From Amycolatopsis australiensis (GTDB lineage Bacteria; Actinomycetota; Actinomycetes; Mycobacteriales; Pseudonocardiaceae): 64,000 nucleotides of DNA. Location of the stretch: positions 372,001-436,000 of the forward strand of contig NZ_FPJG01000006.1 in the NCBI RefSeq assembly GCF_900119165.1. Reading direction: 5' to 3'. Position 1 is the first letter of the stretch. The number at the start of each line of letters is the position of its first letter. Shown in pieces: positions 39,156-49,821 of this stretch. The notes beneath the pieces were generated by a model. The model made no database searches. It worked only from the letters and a program-made list of their open reading frames with translations, and had not been told where the DNA came from. A program made the translations under genes and the position numbers.

Positions 39156-41801
39156 TCAGGTCAGGAGGGTCAGCACGGTCTCCGAGTGCCGACCCGGCGA
39201 CCGGGCCGTCCGGGCCTGCAGCCACGCCTCCAGGCGGTCCTCCGGCAGCGGCCGCGAGATCAGGTAGCCCTGCGCGACGTCACAGCCCATCGCCTCCAGC
39301 TGGTCGCGCGCGACGTCCTCCTCGACGCCCTCGGCGACCACCGTCAGCCCGAGCGAGTGGCCCAGCTCGACGATCGACCGGACCACCGCGAGATCACCCA
39401 GATCGGTGCCCATACCCAGGACGAAGCTCTTGTCGATCTTGACCTGGTCGACCGGCAGCTGACGCAGGTACGCCAGCGACGAGTAGCCCGTGCCGAAGTC
39501 GTCCACCGCCAGCACGATGCCCAGCGAGTGCAGCTCGCGCAGGATCGGCAGCGCCTTCTGCGGGTCGGACATCACGCCGGACTCGGTCAGCTCGAACGTC
39601 AGCAGCTCGGGCGGCACGCCGAAACGCTCCAGCTCGCGGGCCACCTTCTCCGGGAAGTGCTCGTCGCCGAGGTTGCGGACCGACAGGTTGACCGCCACCG
39701 AGATCCGCAGGCCCTCGTCGAGCCACTTGCGGCAGCGCTTCAGGGCTTCGCCGAGCACGAACGACGTCAGCACGCCGATCAGGCCGGCCGCCTCGATGGC
39801 CGGGACGAACTCGTCGGGGCCGAGCCTGCCGAACTCCGGGTGCACCCAGCGGACCAGCGCCTCGACGCCGGCCACCTGCCGGTTCGGCAGCGTGATCTTC
39901 GGCTGGTAGTGGACGCTGACCTGGCCGTCTTCCAGTGACTGCCGGAACTGCGTGACCATCTGGAAGCGGCGCAGGAAGATCTGGCCCATGCTCGGCACGT
40001 AGCCGCGGACCTCTTCGCCGCCCTTCGTGGCCCGGACCGCGACGTCCGCGCGTTGCAGCAGGCCTTCGATGTCGACGACATCGCCGGGCTCGTCCGCGGA
40101 CGTCGTCGCGTAGCCGATCATCGCGTTGGCTTCGACCGAGAGCCGGTCCACCGGGTACGGCGCGGACAGCTCCTGGCGCAGCCGTTCCGCCGCCGCGTGG
40201 GCGTCCTCCGGCGGGCAGCCGACGAGCAGCGCCGCGAACGACGCGCCTTCGAGCCGGGCGAGCGGGACGTCCGGGCCGAGCGCGTCGCGGATGCGGCGGC
40301 CCGCGGCGATCACCATCCGGTCGGCCCACGCGTAGCCCAGCGCGTCGCTGACCGTCGAGAAGACGTCGAGGTCGATCCGCAGCACCACGGCGTTCGCGAA
40401 GTCCCGCAACGGTTCCTTCGCCACCTGCCGGAAGCCCGGCCGGTTGAGGTGCCCGGTGAGCGGGTCGTGGTAGGCGTCGTGGCGCAGGGTGGCGAGCAGC
40501 CGCCGGTTGTCCAGCGACGTCGCGAGGTGGCTGGCCATCGTGCCGAGCAGCTGGACGTCGTACTTGCCGAAGCCGCGCCAGCGCGACAGCCGGTCGTGCG
40601 CCTCGACGACGCCGAGGAGCTGGTTCGCGCTGCGCAGCGGGACGACGAGTGCCTCCTGCGCGCCGCGGTCGAGCAGCGCCGCGCGGACGTCGGGGTTGGC
40701 CTCGGTGATCCGGAAGTGCCGGACGTGCGCGCCGGGCAGCCGCAGCAGCGGGTCGTCGGCGGCCGGGTCGGCGGGCGGCAGGTCGTCGCCCGCGACGACC
40801 ACGCGCATGGTGTCCTTCGGCTCCAGCCGCAGCCGCAGCACGACGCGGCCCGCGGCGAGCTGGTCCTTGATGCGCTCGGCGATCGTGGCCCATTCGCGGA
40901 CGTCGACACCGCCGACGAGCTCGTCGGCCCGGCTGGCCGGACGCGCCGCGGCCTGCTGGCCCGACCGCGCCACCATCAGGCTGACGTCCGACAGCGCCTC
41001 CATGTCCCGCTGCTCGCGCAGCAGGTCGGAGTACGCCCAGTACAGCGCGGTCAGGCCGAGGAAGACGGCGAGCACCAGCGGCCACGCCTTGGGCGTGTTC
41101 GAGATGACCAGGTAGCCGGAGAGGCCGACGGAGGCGTTGACGAAACCGACGACCAGGATCCGCGCGGTGAGCCGCACGGCGGTGCTGACGCGCATGCGGC
41201 GGCGCAGGACGCGGACGGCGGCCAGCGCGAGCAGGGTGCTGACCAGCGGCGCGGTGAGCGTGCCTGCCAGCGCGGCGACCCACGGGATCTTGTCGCCGAC
41301 ACCCGCGCCGACGGCGTACTTGACCAGCCCGGCGACCGCGAACGCGCCGGTGATCTCGAGCAGGAACGCGCCCGCGTTGTAGAGGACGCGGCCGGCGACC
41401 TTGCGGGCGAGCAGCGTGCCGATGCCGGCGACCAGGTGCGCGGCCAGCACGACCTCGAACGGCGCGATGAAGAACCCGATGACGAGCGGGATCTCGGTGA
41501 AGGAGATGGTCCACGAGATGCCGCTGCGGACGTCGACGTTGATGCCGAGCTGCTCGGCGAGCAGGAACGCGACCGCGAGCACCGGCCCGATCCACAGCAG
41601 CCGGTTGTCCCAGTGGAACGGCAGCCACGAGCCGACGGCGAACGCGGCGACGAGCCCGAGGCTCAGGACGGCGAACGTGTACGCGCGGAAGCGGCGTTCG
41701 TCGGTGCGGGCTTCGGCGGAGACGGGCGGTGTCCCGGAGGCGGCTCCCGGCCCGGGCTGCGCCTGCGCGACGGCGTCGCCGTGGGCGTTCGTGTCCGGCA
41801 T
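39156..41801 (-). CDS. Membrane c-di-GMP protein: degenerate GGDEF plus EAL phosphodiesterase
   Basis: An 881-residue protein starting at ATG 41801 (GGGAGGGAAGG upstream). Residues 35-310 form a multi-helix membrane sensor of about ten segments. Residues 330-460 are a GAF-like domain. The GGDEF domain at about 465-615 has EGASF at 518-522 in place of GGDEF, so cyclase activity is unlikely. The EAL domain at about 630-870 keeps EALVRW (E647-L649), VAVNLS, ESGVM-type, DDFGTGYSSLAYL and VKIDKSFV, so c-di-GMP hydrolysis is likely. The layout resembles the composite regulators of Streptomyces development. Two DnaA-box-like sites lie just upstream. Confidence 0.92.
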   Translation of the reverse strand: MPDTNAHGDAVAQAQPGPGAASGTPPVSAEARTDERRFRAYTFAVLSLGLVAAFAVGSWLPFHWDNRLLWIGPVLAVAFLLAEQLGINVDVRSGISWTISFTEIPLVIGFFIAPFEVVLAAHLVAGIGTLLARKVAGRVLYNAGAFLLEITGAFAVAGLVKYAVGAGVGDKIPWVAALAGTLTAPLVSTLLALAAVRVLRRRMRVSTAVRLTARILVVGFVNASVGLSGYLVISNTPKAWPLVLAVFLGLTALYWAYSDLLREQRDMEALSDVSLMVARSGQQAAARPASRADELVGGVDVREWATIAERIKDQLAAGRVVLRLRLEPKDTMRVVVAGDDLPPADPAADDPLLRLPGAHVRHFRITEANPDVRAALLDRGAQEALVVPLRSANQLLGVVEAHDRLSRWRGFGKYDVQLLGTMASHLATSLDNRRLLATLRHDAYHDPLTGHLNRPGFRQVAKEPLRDFANAVVLRIDLDVFSTVSDALGYAWADRMVIAAGRRIRDALGPDVPLARLEGASFAALLVGCPPEDAHAAAERLRQELSAPYPVDRLSVEANAMIGYATTSADEPGDVVDIEGLLQRADVAVRATKGGEEVRGYVPSMGQIFLRRFQMVTQFRQSLEDGQVSVHYQPKITLPNRQVAGVEALVRWVHPEFGRLGPDEFVPAIEAAGLIGVLTSFVLGEALKRCRKWLDEGLRISVAVNLSVRNLGDEHFPEKVARELERFGVPPELLTFELTESGVMSDPQKALPILRELHSLGIVLAVDDFGTGYSSLAYLRQLPVDQVKIDKSFVLGMGTDLGDLAVVRSIVELGHSLGLTVVAEGVEEDVARDQLEAMGCDVAQGYLISRPLPEDRLEAWLQARTARSPGRHSETVLTLLT

Positions 41802-41819
41802 CCGACCTTCCCTCCCGGC

Positions 41820-41859
41820 TTGTCCACCGGCGCTGATCCGTGACTTCGGGTGTGGACAA
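41820..41859. promoter_or_regulatory. Inverted pair of DnaA-box-like sites upstream of the c-di-GMP gene
   Basis: TTGTCCACC (41820-41828) and TGTGGACAA (41851-41859, reverse complement TTGTCCACA) face each other across 22 bp, beginning 19 bp upstream of the start codon at 41801. The second is a perfect match to the actinobacterial DnaA box and the first has one mismatch. DnaA binding is inferred only. Confidence 0.4.
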
Positions 41860-42073
41860 GGGCCATACCGTACCCCGTAGGGCGTACCCGTGTCCCTTTC
41901 GAGACAGTAGGAGATCACCCCAGGGTTAACAATGCCTCGATGGCGCTGACCTGCGTGGACCAAGGGGTGAACTGCGCCGGCCCCGGACCGGGGGCTCCCC
42001 CACCCTGACCCCCTGGAAGAAGCAGGGGGCGGTGCTCCGCGCACGGCGGCCCGGATAGCGCTTCAATGTGCCC

Positions 42074-43012
42074 ATGCACAGCGACGTGATAGCCACCGAA
42101 CACGCGGCCCGGCTCGCGGCGGTGGATCCCCTGCTCCCCGGCTCTTCTCCGTTCGAGGCGGCGGAAAACGCCGTGGTGCTGGAGGTGGCGGCCGGCGACT
42201 CGGCCGCGTCCGGTCTCGCCTCGCGCATCCAGGTCGACCAGGACGCGCCCAACGCGCCGTGGCGGGCGCTGACCGAGCACCGGCTCGACCTCCAGCTGGC
42301 CGGCCCGCACCCGGCGGCCGCCCTCGACGCACTTCTCACCCGATGGGATGAACATCTGCGCGCGGTCGCCGAGCCGGGCGACACGGAGACCGCGGCGATC
42401 GTCCCGCGGGCCAGCCGGGACGCCGCCGGCGCGCGCGAAATGCTGCACCACGGCTTCGCGCCGCTGCGGGTCATCGCGGTCCGCCCGGCCGAGCGGATGG
42501 TGCCGGCGAGCCCGCGCGGCACGCCGGGGGTCAAGATCCGCCGGGCCGAGCCCGCCGACCTCGACACCGTCGTCGCGCTCGGCATGGAACTGCACTCCTA
42601 CGACGCCCAGTACGGCACCGTGAACTGGCGCACCGGCGTCGAGGACATCATGGCCAAGGACCTCGCCGAGCAGCTGAACCGGCCGGAGCCGCCGCTGTGG
42701 ATCGCCGAGCTGTACGGCCGCGCGCTCGGCATGGTGAACGTCCAGCACCCCAGCGAGACCGGCTGGATCCGCGACCGCGTCGCCGCGACCCGCGTCGGCT
42801 ACCTGTCGTCGCTGGCGGTCGCGGAGGCCGCGCGCTCGTCCGGCGTCGGCACGGCGCTGGCGGCGCACGCCCACCACGTCCTCGACGAGGAAGGCGCCGA
42901 CGTCGTCCTCCTGCACCACGCGGCGGCGAACCCGCTCTCGACACCGTTCTGGTACGCGCAGGGGTACCGGCCGCTGTGGACGTACTGGCAGCGTCGACCA
43001 GCCGTTCGGTGA
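42074..43012 (+). CDS. GNAT-family N-acetyltransferase, two-domain
   Basis: A 312-residue protein. The C-terminal half is a clear GNAT domain: VKIRRAEPADLDTVVALGME (strand 1/helix 1), VGYLSSLAVAEAARSSGVGT containing the acetyl-CoA loop, and NPLSTPFWYAQGYRPLW at the end. The N-terminal 150 residues are weakly GNAT-like, suggesting a tandem arrangement with a degenerate first domain. A GTG 6 bases earlier is also possible; neither start has a strong Shine-Dalgarno. Substrate is unknown. Confidence 0.85.
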   Translation: MHSDVIATEHAARLAAVDPLLPGSSPFEAAENAVVLEVAAGDSAASGLASRIQVDQDAPNAPWRALTEHRLDLQLAGPHPAAALDALLTRWDEHLRAVAEPGDTETAAIVPRASRDAAGAREMLHHGFAPLRVIAVRPAERMVPASPRGTPGVKIRRAEPADLDTVVALGMELHSYDAQYGTVNWRTGVEDIMAKDLAEQLNRPEPPLWIAELYGRALGMVNVQHPSETGWIRDRVAATRVGYLSSLAVAEAARSSGVGTALAAHAHHVLDEEGADVVLLHHAAANPLSTPFWYAQGYRPLWTYWQRRPAVR

Positions 43013-43082
43013 ACGACTGGCGGATTACCGCCGGGCCGGCGTCCTTATAGGCTGGTTCCGCCAGAGCGAGGGGAGCCGGGAA

Positions 43083-43937
43083 GTGGCCGATCAGCGGGAT
43101 TCCGCGCCCAGAGCGCCGGAAGGCGTCGACACCGAGAAGCCGTCGGCGGCCCGGATCTACGACTGGTACCTGGGCGGCACGCAGAACTGGGCCGTCGACC
43201 GCGAGTTCGGCAGGCGCATGGAGCAGCAGTGGCCGCTGGTGCGCCCCGGCTCCAAGCAGAACCGCGAGTTCATGAACCGCGCGGTGCGGGCGGCCCTGCG
43301 AGCCGGGATCCGGCAGTTCATCGACCTCGGCTCGGGCGTGCCGACGGCCGGGAACGTGCACGAGGTCGTCGAGGCCGAGCTGCCGGAGGACCACGACGCG
43401 AAGGTCGTCTACGTCGACTACGAGCCGGTCGCGGTCGCGCACGCGACGCTGATCCTCGAGGAAAGCGTGGCGACCGAGTGGGCGGGGATCGTCCAGGCCG
43501 ACATGCGGGACGCGAAGGCGGTGCTGCAGGCTGCCGAGACGCAGCGGCTGATCGACTTCTCGCGGCCGGTCTGCCTGATCATGGCGGCGGTGCTGCACTT
43601 CGTCGGGCCGGACGACGACCCCGAGGGCCTGCTGGAGGCGTACCGGGACGCGCTCGCGCCGGGCAGCTGGCTGGCGATCTCGCAGATGAGCGAGGGCGAC
43701 GGCGAGGGCCCGCACCTGGCGGGGCTGCGCTGGTTCGTCGAGCAGTACCGGAAGACGAGCAACCCGGTGTGGCTGCGCGACCGGGAGGAGATCGAGCCGC
43801 TGTTCGGCGACTGGACCATCCTCGAGCCGGGCATCGTCCACCTGCCGGACTGGCGGCCGGACCGGAAGATCAACGCGCTGGAGGCGGAGGCCCGCCCGTT
43901 CGCGTGGTGCGCCGTGGCGGAGAAGCCGGGCGCATGA
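43083..43937 (+). CDS. SAM-dependent methyltransferase, DUF574 (PF04672-type), copy 1
   Basis: A 284-residue protein of the S-adenosylmethionine methyltransferase family that is greatly expanded in actinomycetes. The family hallmark RIYDWYLGGTQNWAVDREFG is followed by the SAM-binding FIDLGSGVPTAGNVHE, the acidic VVYVDYEPVAVAH and the C-terminal ARPFAWCAVAEKP. It is followed by a paralogue with an ATGA overlap. The methyl acceptor of this family is unknown. The start is GTG 43083 with a GGGA-rich site upstream. Confidence 0.93.
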   Translation: MADQRDSAPRAPEGVDTEKPSAARIYDWYLGGTQNWAVDREFGRRMEQQWPLVRPGSKQNREFMNRAVRAALRAGIRQFIDLGSGVPTAGNVHEVVEAELPEDHDAKVVYVDYEPVAVAHATLILEESVATEWAGIVQADMRDAKAVLQAAETQRLIDFSRPVCLIMAAVLHFVGPDDDPEGLLEAYRDALAPGSWLAISQMSEGDGEGPHLAGLRWFVEQYRKTSNPVWLRDREEIEPLFGDWTILEPGIVHLPDWRPDRKINALEAEARPFAWCAVAEKPGA

Positions 43938-44782
43938 GCGAAACCGCGCCGGTCGCGCCCGCCGGGGTCGACATCGAGAAACCGTCCGCGGCGCGCGTCT
44001 ACGACTGGTACCTCGGTGGGTCGCACCACTGGGCGGTCGACCGCGAGTTCGGCCGCCGCGTCGAAAAGCTGTGGCCGCTGATCCGGCCGATCTCGCGGCA
44101 GAACCGGGCGTTCATGAACCGGGTCGTGTCGGCCGCCATGGACGCCGGCATCCGCCAGTTCGTCGACCTCGGCTCCGGCGTGCCGACGGCCGGGAACGTG
44201 CACGAGATCGTCCGCGACCGGCTCCCGTCCGGTGAGCGGGCGTCGGTGGTGTACGTCGACTACGAGCCGGTGGCGGCCGCGCACTCGCGGCTCATTCTGG
44301 AGCGTGAAGGCGCGTCGGACTGGGCCGGCCTGGTGGAGAAGGACATCCGGCGGCCGGCGGAGATCTTCGCGGATCCGGTGACGACGTCGCTGATCGACTG
44401 GTCGCGGCCGGTGTGCCTGCTGATGATCACGGTCATGCACTTCATCGGCCCGTCCGACGAGCCGGACGAGCTGATGGCGACGTACCGCTCCCGCCTGGCG
44501 CCGGGCAGCTGGCTCGCGTTGACGCACGGAACGTGCCGCGACGACGCCCCGCCGGACCGCGCGGCCGAGGTGCGCCGCTTCATCGAGGCGTACCAGGACA
44601 CTTCGAACCCGGCGTGGCTGCGCTCGGCGGAGGACCTGCTCCCCTGGTTCGGCGGCTGGCCGCTGCTCCCGCCGGGGATGACGTCCCTGCCGGACTGGCG
44701 TCCGGAAACACCGCCGACGCCGATCGACGCCGAGACGCGGCCCTTCGCGTGGTGTGCCGTCGCACGTCGTCCAGCGCCCTGA
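43934..44782 (+). CDS. SAM-dependent methyltransferase, DUF574 (PF04672-type), copy 2
   Basis: A 282-residue tandem paralogue of the preceding gene, starting at ATG 43934 within its stop (ATGA). The same blocks are present: RVYDWYLGGSHHWAVDREFG, FVDLGSGVPTAGNVHEIV, VVYVDYEPVAAAH and TRPFAWCAVARRP. The two copies are plainly homologous along their whole length but differ enough to suggest an old duplication and possible heterodimer or divided specificity. Substrate is unknown. Confidence 0.93.
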   Translation: MSETAPVAPAGVDIEKPSAARVYDWYLGGSHHWAVDREFGRRVEKLWPLIRPISRQNRAFMNRVVSAAMDAGIRQFVDLGSGVPTAGNVHEIVRDRLPSGERASVVYVDYEPVAAAHSRLILEREGASDWAGLVEKDIRRPAEIFADPVTTSLIDWSRPVCLLMITVMHFIGPSDEPDELMATYRSRLAPGSWLALTHGTCRDDAPPDRAAEVRRFIEAYQDTSNPAWLRSAEDLLPWFGGWPLLPPGMTSLPDWRPETPPTPIDAETRPFAWCAVARRPAP

Positions 44783-44845
44783 CCTGCGCTTTTCGTGATC
44801 GCTGTGGGCGAACGCACTCCGGGAAACAAACACACCCATCGGAGA

Positions 44846-44866
44846 GTTGAGCAAGGCAGACTCAAC
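44846..44866. promoter_or_regulatory. HAIR element (HspR operator) upstream of lon
   Basis: GTTGAGC-N7-ACTCAAC matches the HspR-associated inverted repeat CTTGAGT-N7-ACTCAAG at 11 of 14 fixed positions with the exact 7-base spacer. It ends 16 bp before the lon ATG. HspR represses lon in Streptomyces through such a site. Confidence 0.78.
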
Positions 44867-44882
44867 TACACGAGGAGTGCAC

Positions 44883-47285
<2,403 letters not shown>

Positions 47286-47631
47286 CCCCGAGCGCCGCCA
47301 CCTGAAGAACGGCCGGTTTCCCCTCACCCCAGGGGAAACCGGCCGTTCGCCTTGCGTCGAGAGCCGGTGCCCGGCGATGAGGTAGCCGGTGCCGAGCGGG
47401 CGGTTTTCGTGTCGCGCCGGTCAAGCGGCGAGAGCGTGTCCTGCGGCTGCGACCGGGCCCGCCGTGGGCGAACGGCTTTTCTTCGATATTCCCGACGGAA
47501 AAATCCGCGGCTTCCCCGTGTTGCCGTTTCCCGGTTGAACCTCGTCCGGCTCGCGTCGTTGATCGCCTCCGGCGGCAGTTGTCGGCAAACGCGACTTCCC
47601 TGAAAAGGCCGTCGTGCCGGAGGATCGTCCC
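47286..47631. other. Intergenic region after lon
   Basis: About 346 bp. It begins with the lon terminator. The middle, around 47475-47515, is less GC-rich (TTTTCTTCGATATTC, GGAAAAATCC) and probably holds the promoter for the DUF4231 gene, though no clean -35/-10 pair was found. A short open frame here has no ribosome-binding site and an Arg-rich shadow-like translation. Confidence 0.55.
47307..47348 (+). terminator. lon intrinsic terminator
   Basis: Perfect 18-bp stem (47307-47324 with 47331-47348, loop CACCCC) 21 bp after the lon stop. It is the longest perfect hairpin noted in the window. Confidence 0.88.
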
Positions 47632-48192
47632 ATGAAGTTCCGACCGCCGTTCCCCCACGCGCTGCCCGACCCGAAGTCGCTCGGCTACCCGGTGGCCGTC
47701 GAAACGTACGCGATGCGCCTGCGCAGCTTCTACAACTCGCGCGCCACCTGGCACCGCCGGTTCTTCCGGCTCAGCGGCATCACGGTGATCGTCGTCGGCG
47801 CCAGCCTGCCACTGCTGGCGACCCTGGACTTCCCGGGCACGAAGCTGGCCGTGTCGGTGGCGGGTGTCGTGGTCGCCGGCGTCACCGCCCTGCGGGCGTT
47901 CTACCGCTGGGACCAGTCCTGGATCCTCCTGCGCAACACCGAGCGGGCGATCACCGAAGCGTGGTGGGACTGGCACGGCGATCTGGACAACACGGCGAAC
48001 GGCGACAGCGCACCCGATCCCCGTCAGATCGAAGTCACCAGGGAGTTCGCGCGGAAGCTGATCGACATCCGCAAGCGGGAAGCGGATAGCTTCTTCGCCG
48101 ACTTGGCCTTTCCGGCCCACAACGTGCACGACCGCAACGGAAACGCACGCGATCAGGCGCGGGTCCCCGGCACGAATCCGGAAAAGAAATAG
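47632..48192 (+). CDS. DUF4231/SLATT-like two-helix membrane protein
   Basis: A 186-residue protein from ATG 47632 (GGAGG 8 bases upstream; a GTG 18 bases earlier is less likely). An N-terminal basic helical segment (YAMRLRSFYNSRATWHRRFF) precedes two adjacent membrane helices (LSGITVIVVGASLPLLATLD and LAVSVAGVVVAGVTALRAFY), and a helical cytoplasmic C-terminus contains WDQSWILLRNTERAI. This is the DUF4231 pattern, a member of the SLATT group of 2TM proteins that includes predicted pore-forming effectors. No SMODS or SLOG partner is adjacent, so a defence role is speculative. Its 3' end overlaps the convergent phosphodiesterase by 40 bp. Confidence 0.8.
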   Translation: MKFRPPFPHALPDPKSLGYPVAVETYAMRLRSFYNSRATWHRRFFRLSGITVIVVGASLPLLATLDFPGTKLAVSVAGVVVAGVTALRAFYRWDQSWILLRNTERAITEAWWDWHGDLDNTANGDSAPDPRQIEVTREFARKLIDIRKREADSFFADLAFPAHNVHDRNGNARDQARVPGTNPEKK

Positions 48193-48896
48193 CCGTCGGC
48201 AAGCCGCGAAGCCCGGTCGGCCTCCTCGGGGGAGTGCGCGGTGTAGGCGATCACCGGGCGGCGGGCGGTGCGCCAGAACGTCACGAAGGGATCCGGCAGC
48301 GCGGCCAGCTCGTAGGCGAGGTAGTCGGGCCGCATGACGGCGTTCGTCAGCATCATCCGCCCCAGGAGGGCCTTCACCGGGCCGGCGGACGGGAGAGACC
48401 CGGACGCCTGGCCGACAGCGCGATCCGGCACCAGCCGCCGGAACCGCCCGACGGCGACCGGGTCGAAGGACTGGACGACGGCGGCGTCGGGGTAGCCACG
48501 CAGGCGCTCGGTAACGGCGCGTTCAAGCGCCGACGAGCGGTCGAAACCCCAGCGGCGCACGTCGACCACGACCGGCACCCGGCCGTTCACCAGCTCCAGC
48601 ACGTCGTCGAGCCGCGGGACGCGCTCCTCCGCGGCGCCGATCCGCAGCTCGCCGATCCGCGCCCAGTCCAGTTCCCGGACCGGCCCGGAGCCGTTGACGG
48701 CCATCCTGGAAAAGTCGGCGTCGTGCAGCACGACGGGAACGCCGTCCCGGCTCAGCTGGACGTCGAACTCGAAAGGGACGTCCGCTTCGAGGGCGCGTGC
48801 GAAGGCGGGCATCGTGTTTTCGGGTGCTTCCGCGCCGTCGCCGTGCAGACCGCGATGGGCGATCGGCGACGAGGTCAGCCAGCCGGGTGCTGCCAA
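48153..48896 (-). CDS. Glycerophosphodiester phosphodiesterase family protein
   Basis: A 247-residue GDPD TIM barrel. IAHRGLHGDGAEAPENTMPA carries the catalytic HR and E...N residues, FEFDVQLSRDGVPVVLHDAD carries the metal-binding ExD and HD, and DVLELVNGRVPVVVDVRRWG follows. No signal peptide is seen, so it should be cytoplasmic, cleaving glycerophosphodiesters from phospholipid turnover. The start is a TTG at 48896 because no ATG or GTG is available in frame. The 3' end overlaps the convergent DUF4231 gene by 40 bp. Confidence 0.92.
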   Translation of the reverse strand: MAAPGWLTSSPIAHRGLHGDGAEAPENTMPAFARALEADVPFEFDVQLSRDGVPVVLHDADFSRMAVNGSGPVRELDWARIGELRIGAAEERVPRLDDVLELVNGRVPVVVDVRRWGFDRSSALERAVTERLRGYPDAAVVQSFDPVAVGRFRRLVPDRAVGQASGSLPSAGPVKALLGRMMLTNAVMRPDYLAYELAALPDPFVTFWRTARRPVIAYTAHSPEEADRASRLADGYFFSGFVPGTRA

Positions 48897-48965
48897 GGGT
48901 CACCGTACCTTCGTCACATAAACGAAATCAGCCTGGCGACGGATCACCAGGCTGATTCTCGTGGG

Positions 48966-49047
48966 TGGCAGGTGAGGGATTCGAACCCCCGTAGGCTGAG
49001 CCGTCTGATTTACAGTCAGATCCCTTTGGCCACTTGGGTAACCTGCC
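48966..49047 (-). tRNA. tRNA-Tyr (GTA)
   Basis: An 82-nt class II tRNA with a long variable arm. Acceptor GGCAGGT pairs with ACCTGCC; anticodon stem TCTGA/TCAGA with loop CTGTAAA gives GTA. Confidence 0.96.
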
Positions 49048-49165
49048 CAGGCCGGTCTCACCGGCCGGGGAGAAGCTTACCCAACGGCTCCCGGCGGGGG
49101 TCAACCGGGATACCCAGGACTAGGCTGGGTGGCCCCTGACAAGCGAGTACGAGGTGTGAGGACAC

Positions 49166-49657
49166 GTGGCGGATCCCTCTTTCGACGTCGTGAGCAAGGT
49201 CGACCGCCAGGAGGTGGACAACGCGCTGAACCAGGCCGGCAAGGAGCTCGGCACGCGGTTCGACTTCCGCGGCACCGGCACGACGATCAGCTGGGCCGGC
49301 GAGGAGGCGATCACGATCGAGTCCGAGACGGAGGAGCGCGCGCTGGCCGCGGTCGAGGTGTTCAAGGAGAAGCTGATCAAGCGCGGCATCTCCCTGAAGG
49401 CCTTCGAGGCGGGCGAGCCCGCGCTGTCGGGCAAGAGCTACAAGATCTCGGGCAAGATCCTCCAGGGCATCGCCTCGGACAAGGCGAAGCAGATCGCGAA
49501 GTTCATCCGTGACGAAGGCCCGAAGGGCGTGCAGGCCCAGATCCAGGGCGACCAGCTGCGGGTGTCGGGCAAGAAGAAGGACCAGCTCCAGGAGGTCATC
49601 GCCCTGCTGAAGGGCAAGGACTTCGAGATCGCGTTGCAGTTCACCAACTACCGGTGA
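49166..49657 (+). CDS. YajQ family nucleotide-binding protein
   Basis: A 163-residue UPF0234/YajQ protein, full length. It starts [20 protein letters not shown], contains [20 protein letters not shown] and [20 protein letters not shown], and ends [11 protein letters not shown], all typical. Homologues in Gram-negative bacteria bind c-di-GMP or nucleic acid; in actinobacteria the role is unproven. The GTG start at 49166 has GAGGA upstream. It is divergent from tRNA-Tyr and is followed by a hairpin. Confidence 0.95.
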   Translation: MADPSFDVVSKVDRQEVDNALNQAGKELGTRFDFRGTGTTISWAGEEAITIESETEERALAAVEVFKEKLIKRGISLKAFEAGEPALSGKSYKISGKILQGIASDKAKQIAKFIRDEGPKGVQAQIQGDQLRVSGKKKDQLQEVIALLKGKDFEIALQFTNYR

Positions 49658-49663
49658 CGCGCC

Positions 49664-49690
49664 GCGGGCACCCGGCTGCCGGGTGCCCGC
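49664..49690 (+). terminator. Terminator after the YajQ gene
   Basis: 10-bp stem GCGGGCACCC with GGGTGCCCGC around a 7-base loop, 6 bp after the stop codon; no T-run. Confidence 0.75.
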
Positions 49691-49821
49691 GACCCTCGGT
49701 GAGCACGTCACCCGGCAGTGCACATCAAACCCCTCGAACGCGCTAAACGCCCGCGTGACCGCCCCCACCAGTCCGGTTCCGCGTGCTGTAATCGCGCCGT
49801 CACTGCGTGGAGAGGGTCCGG

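Noticed and set aside
47352..47603. 83-codon open frame between lon and the DUF4231 gene
   Set aside because: Arg/Ser-rich translation without Shine-Dalgarno; the region looks like terminator and promoter sequence.
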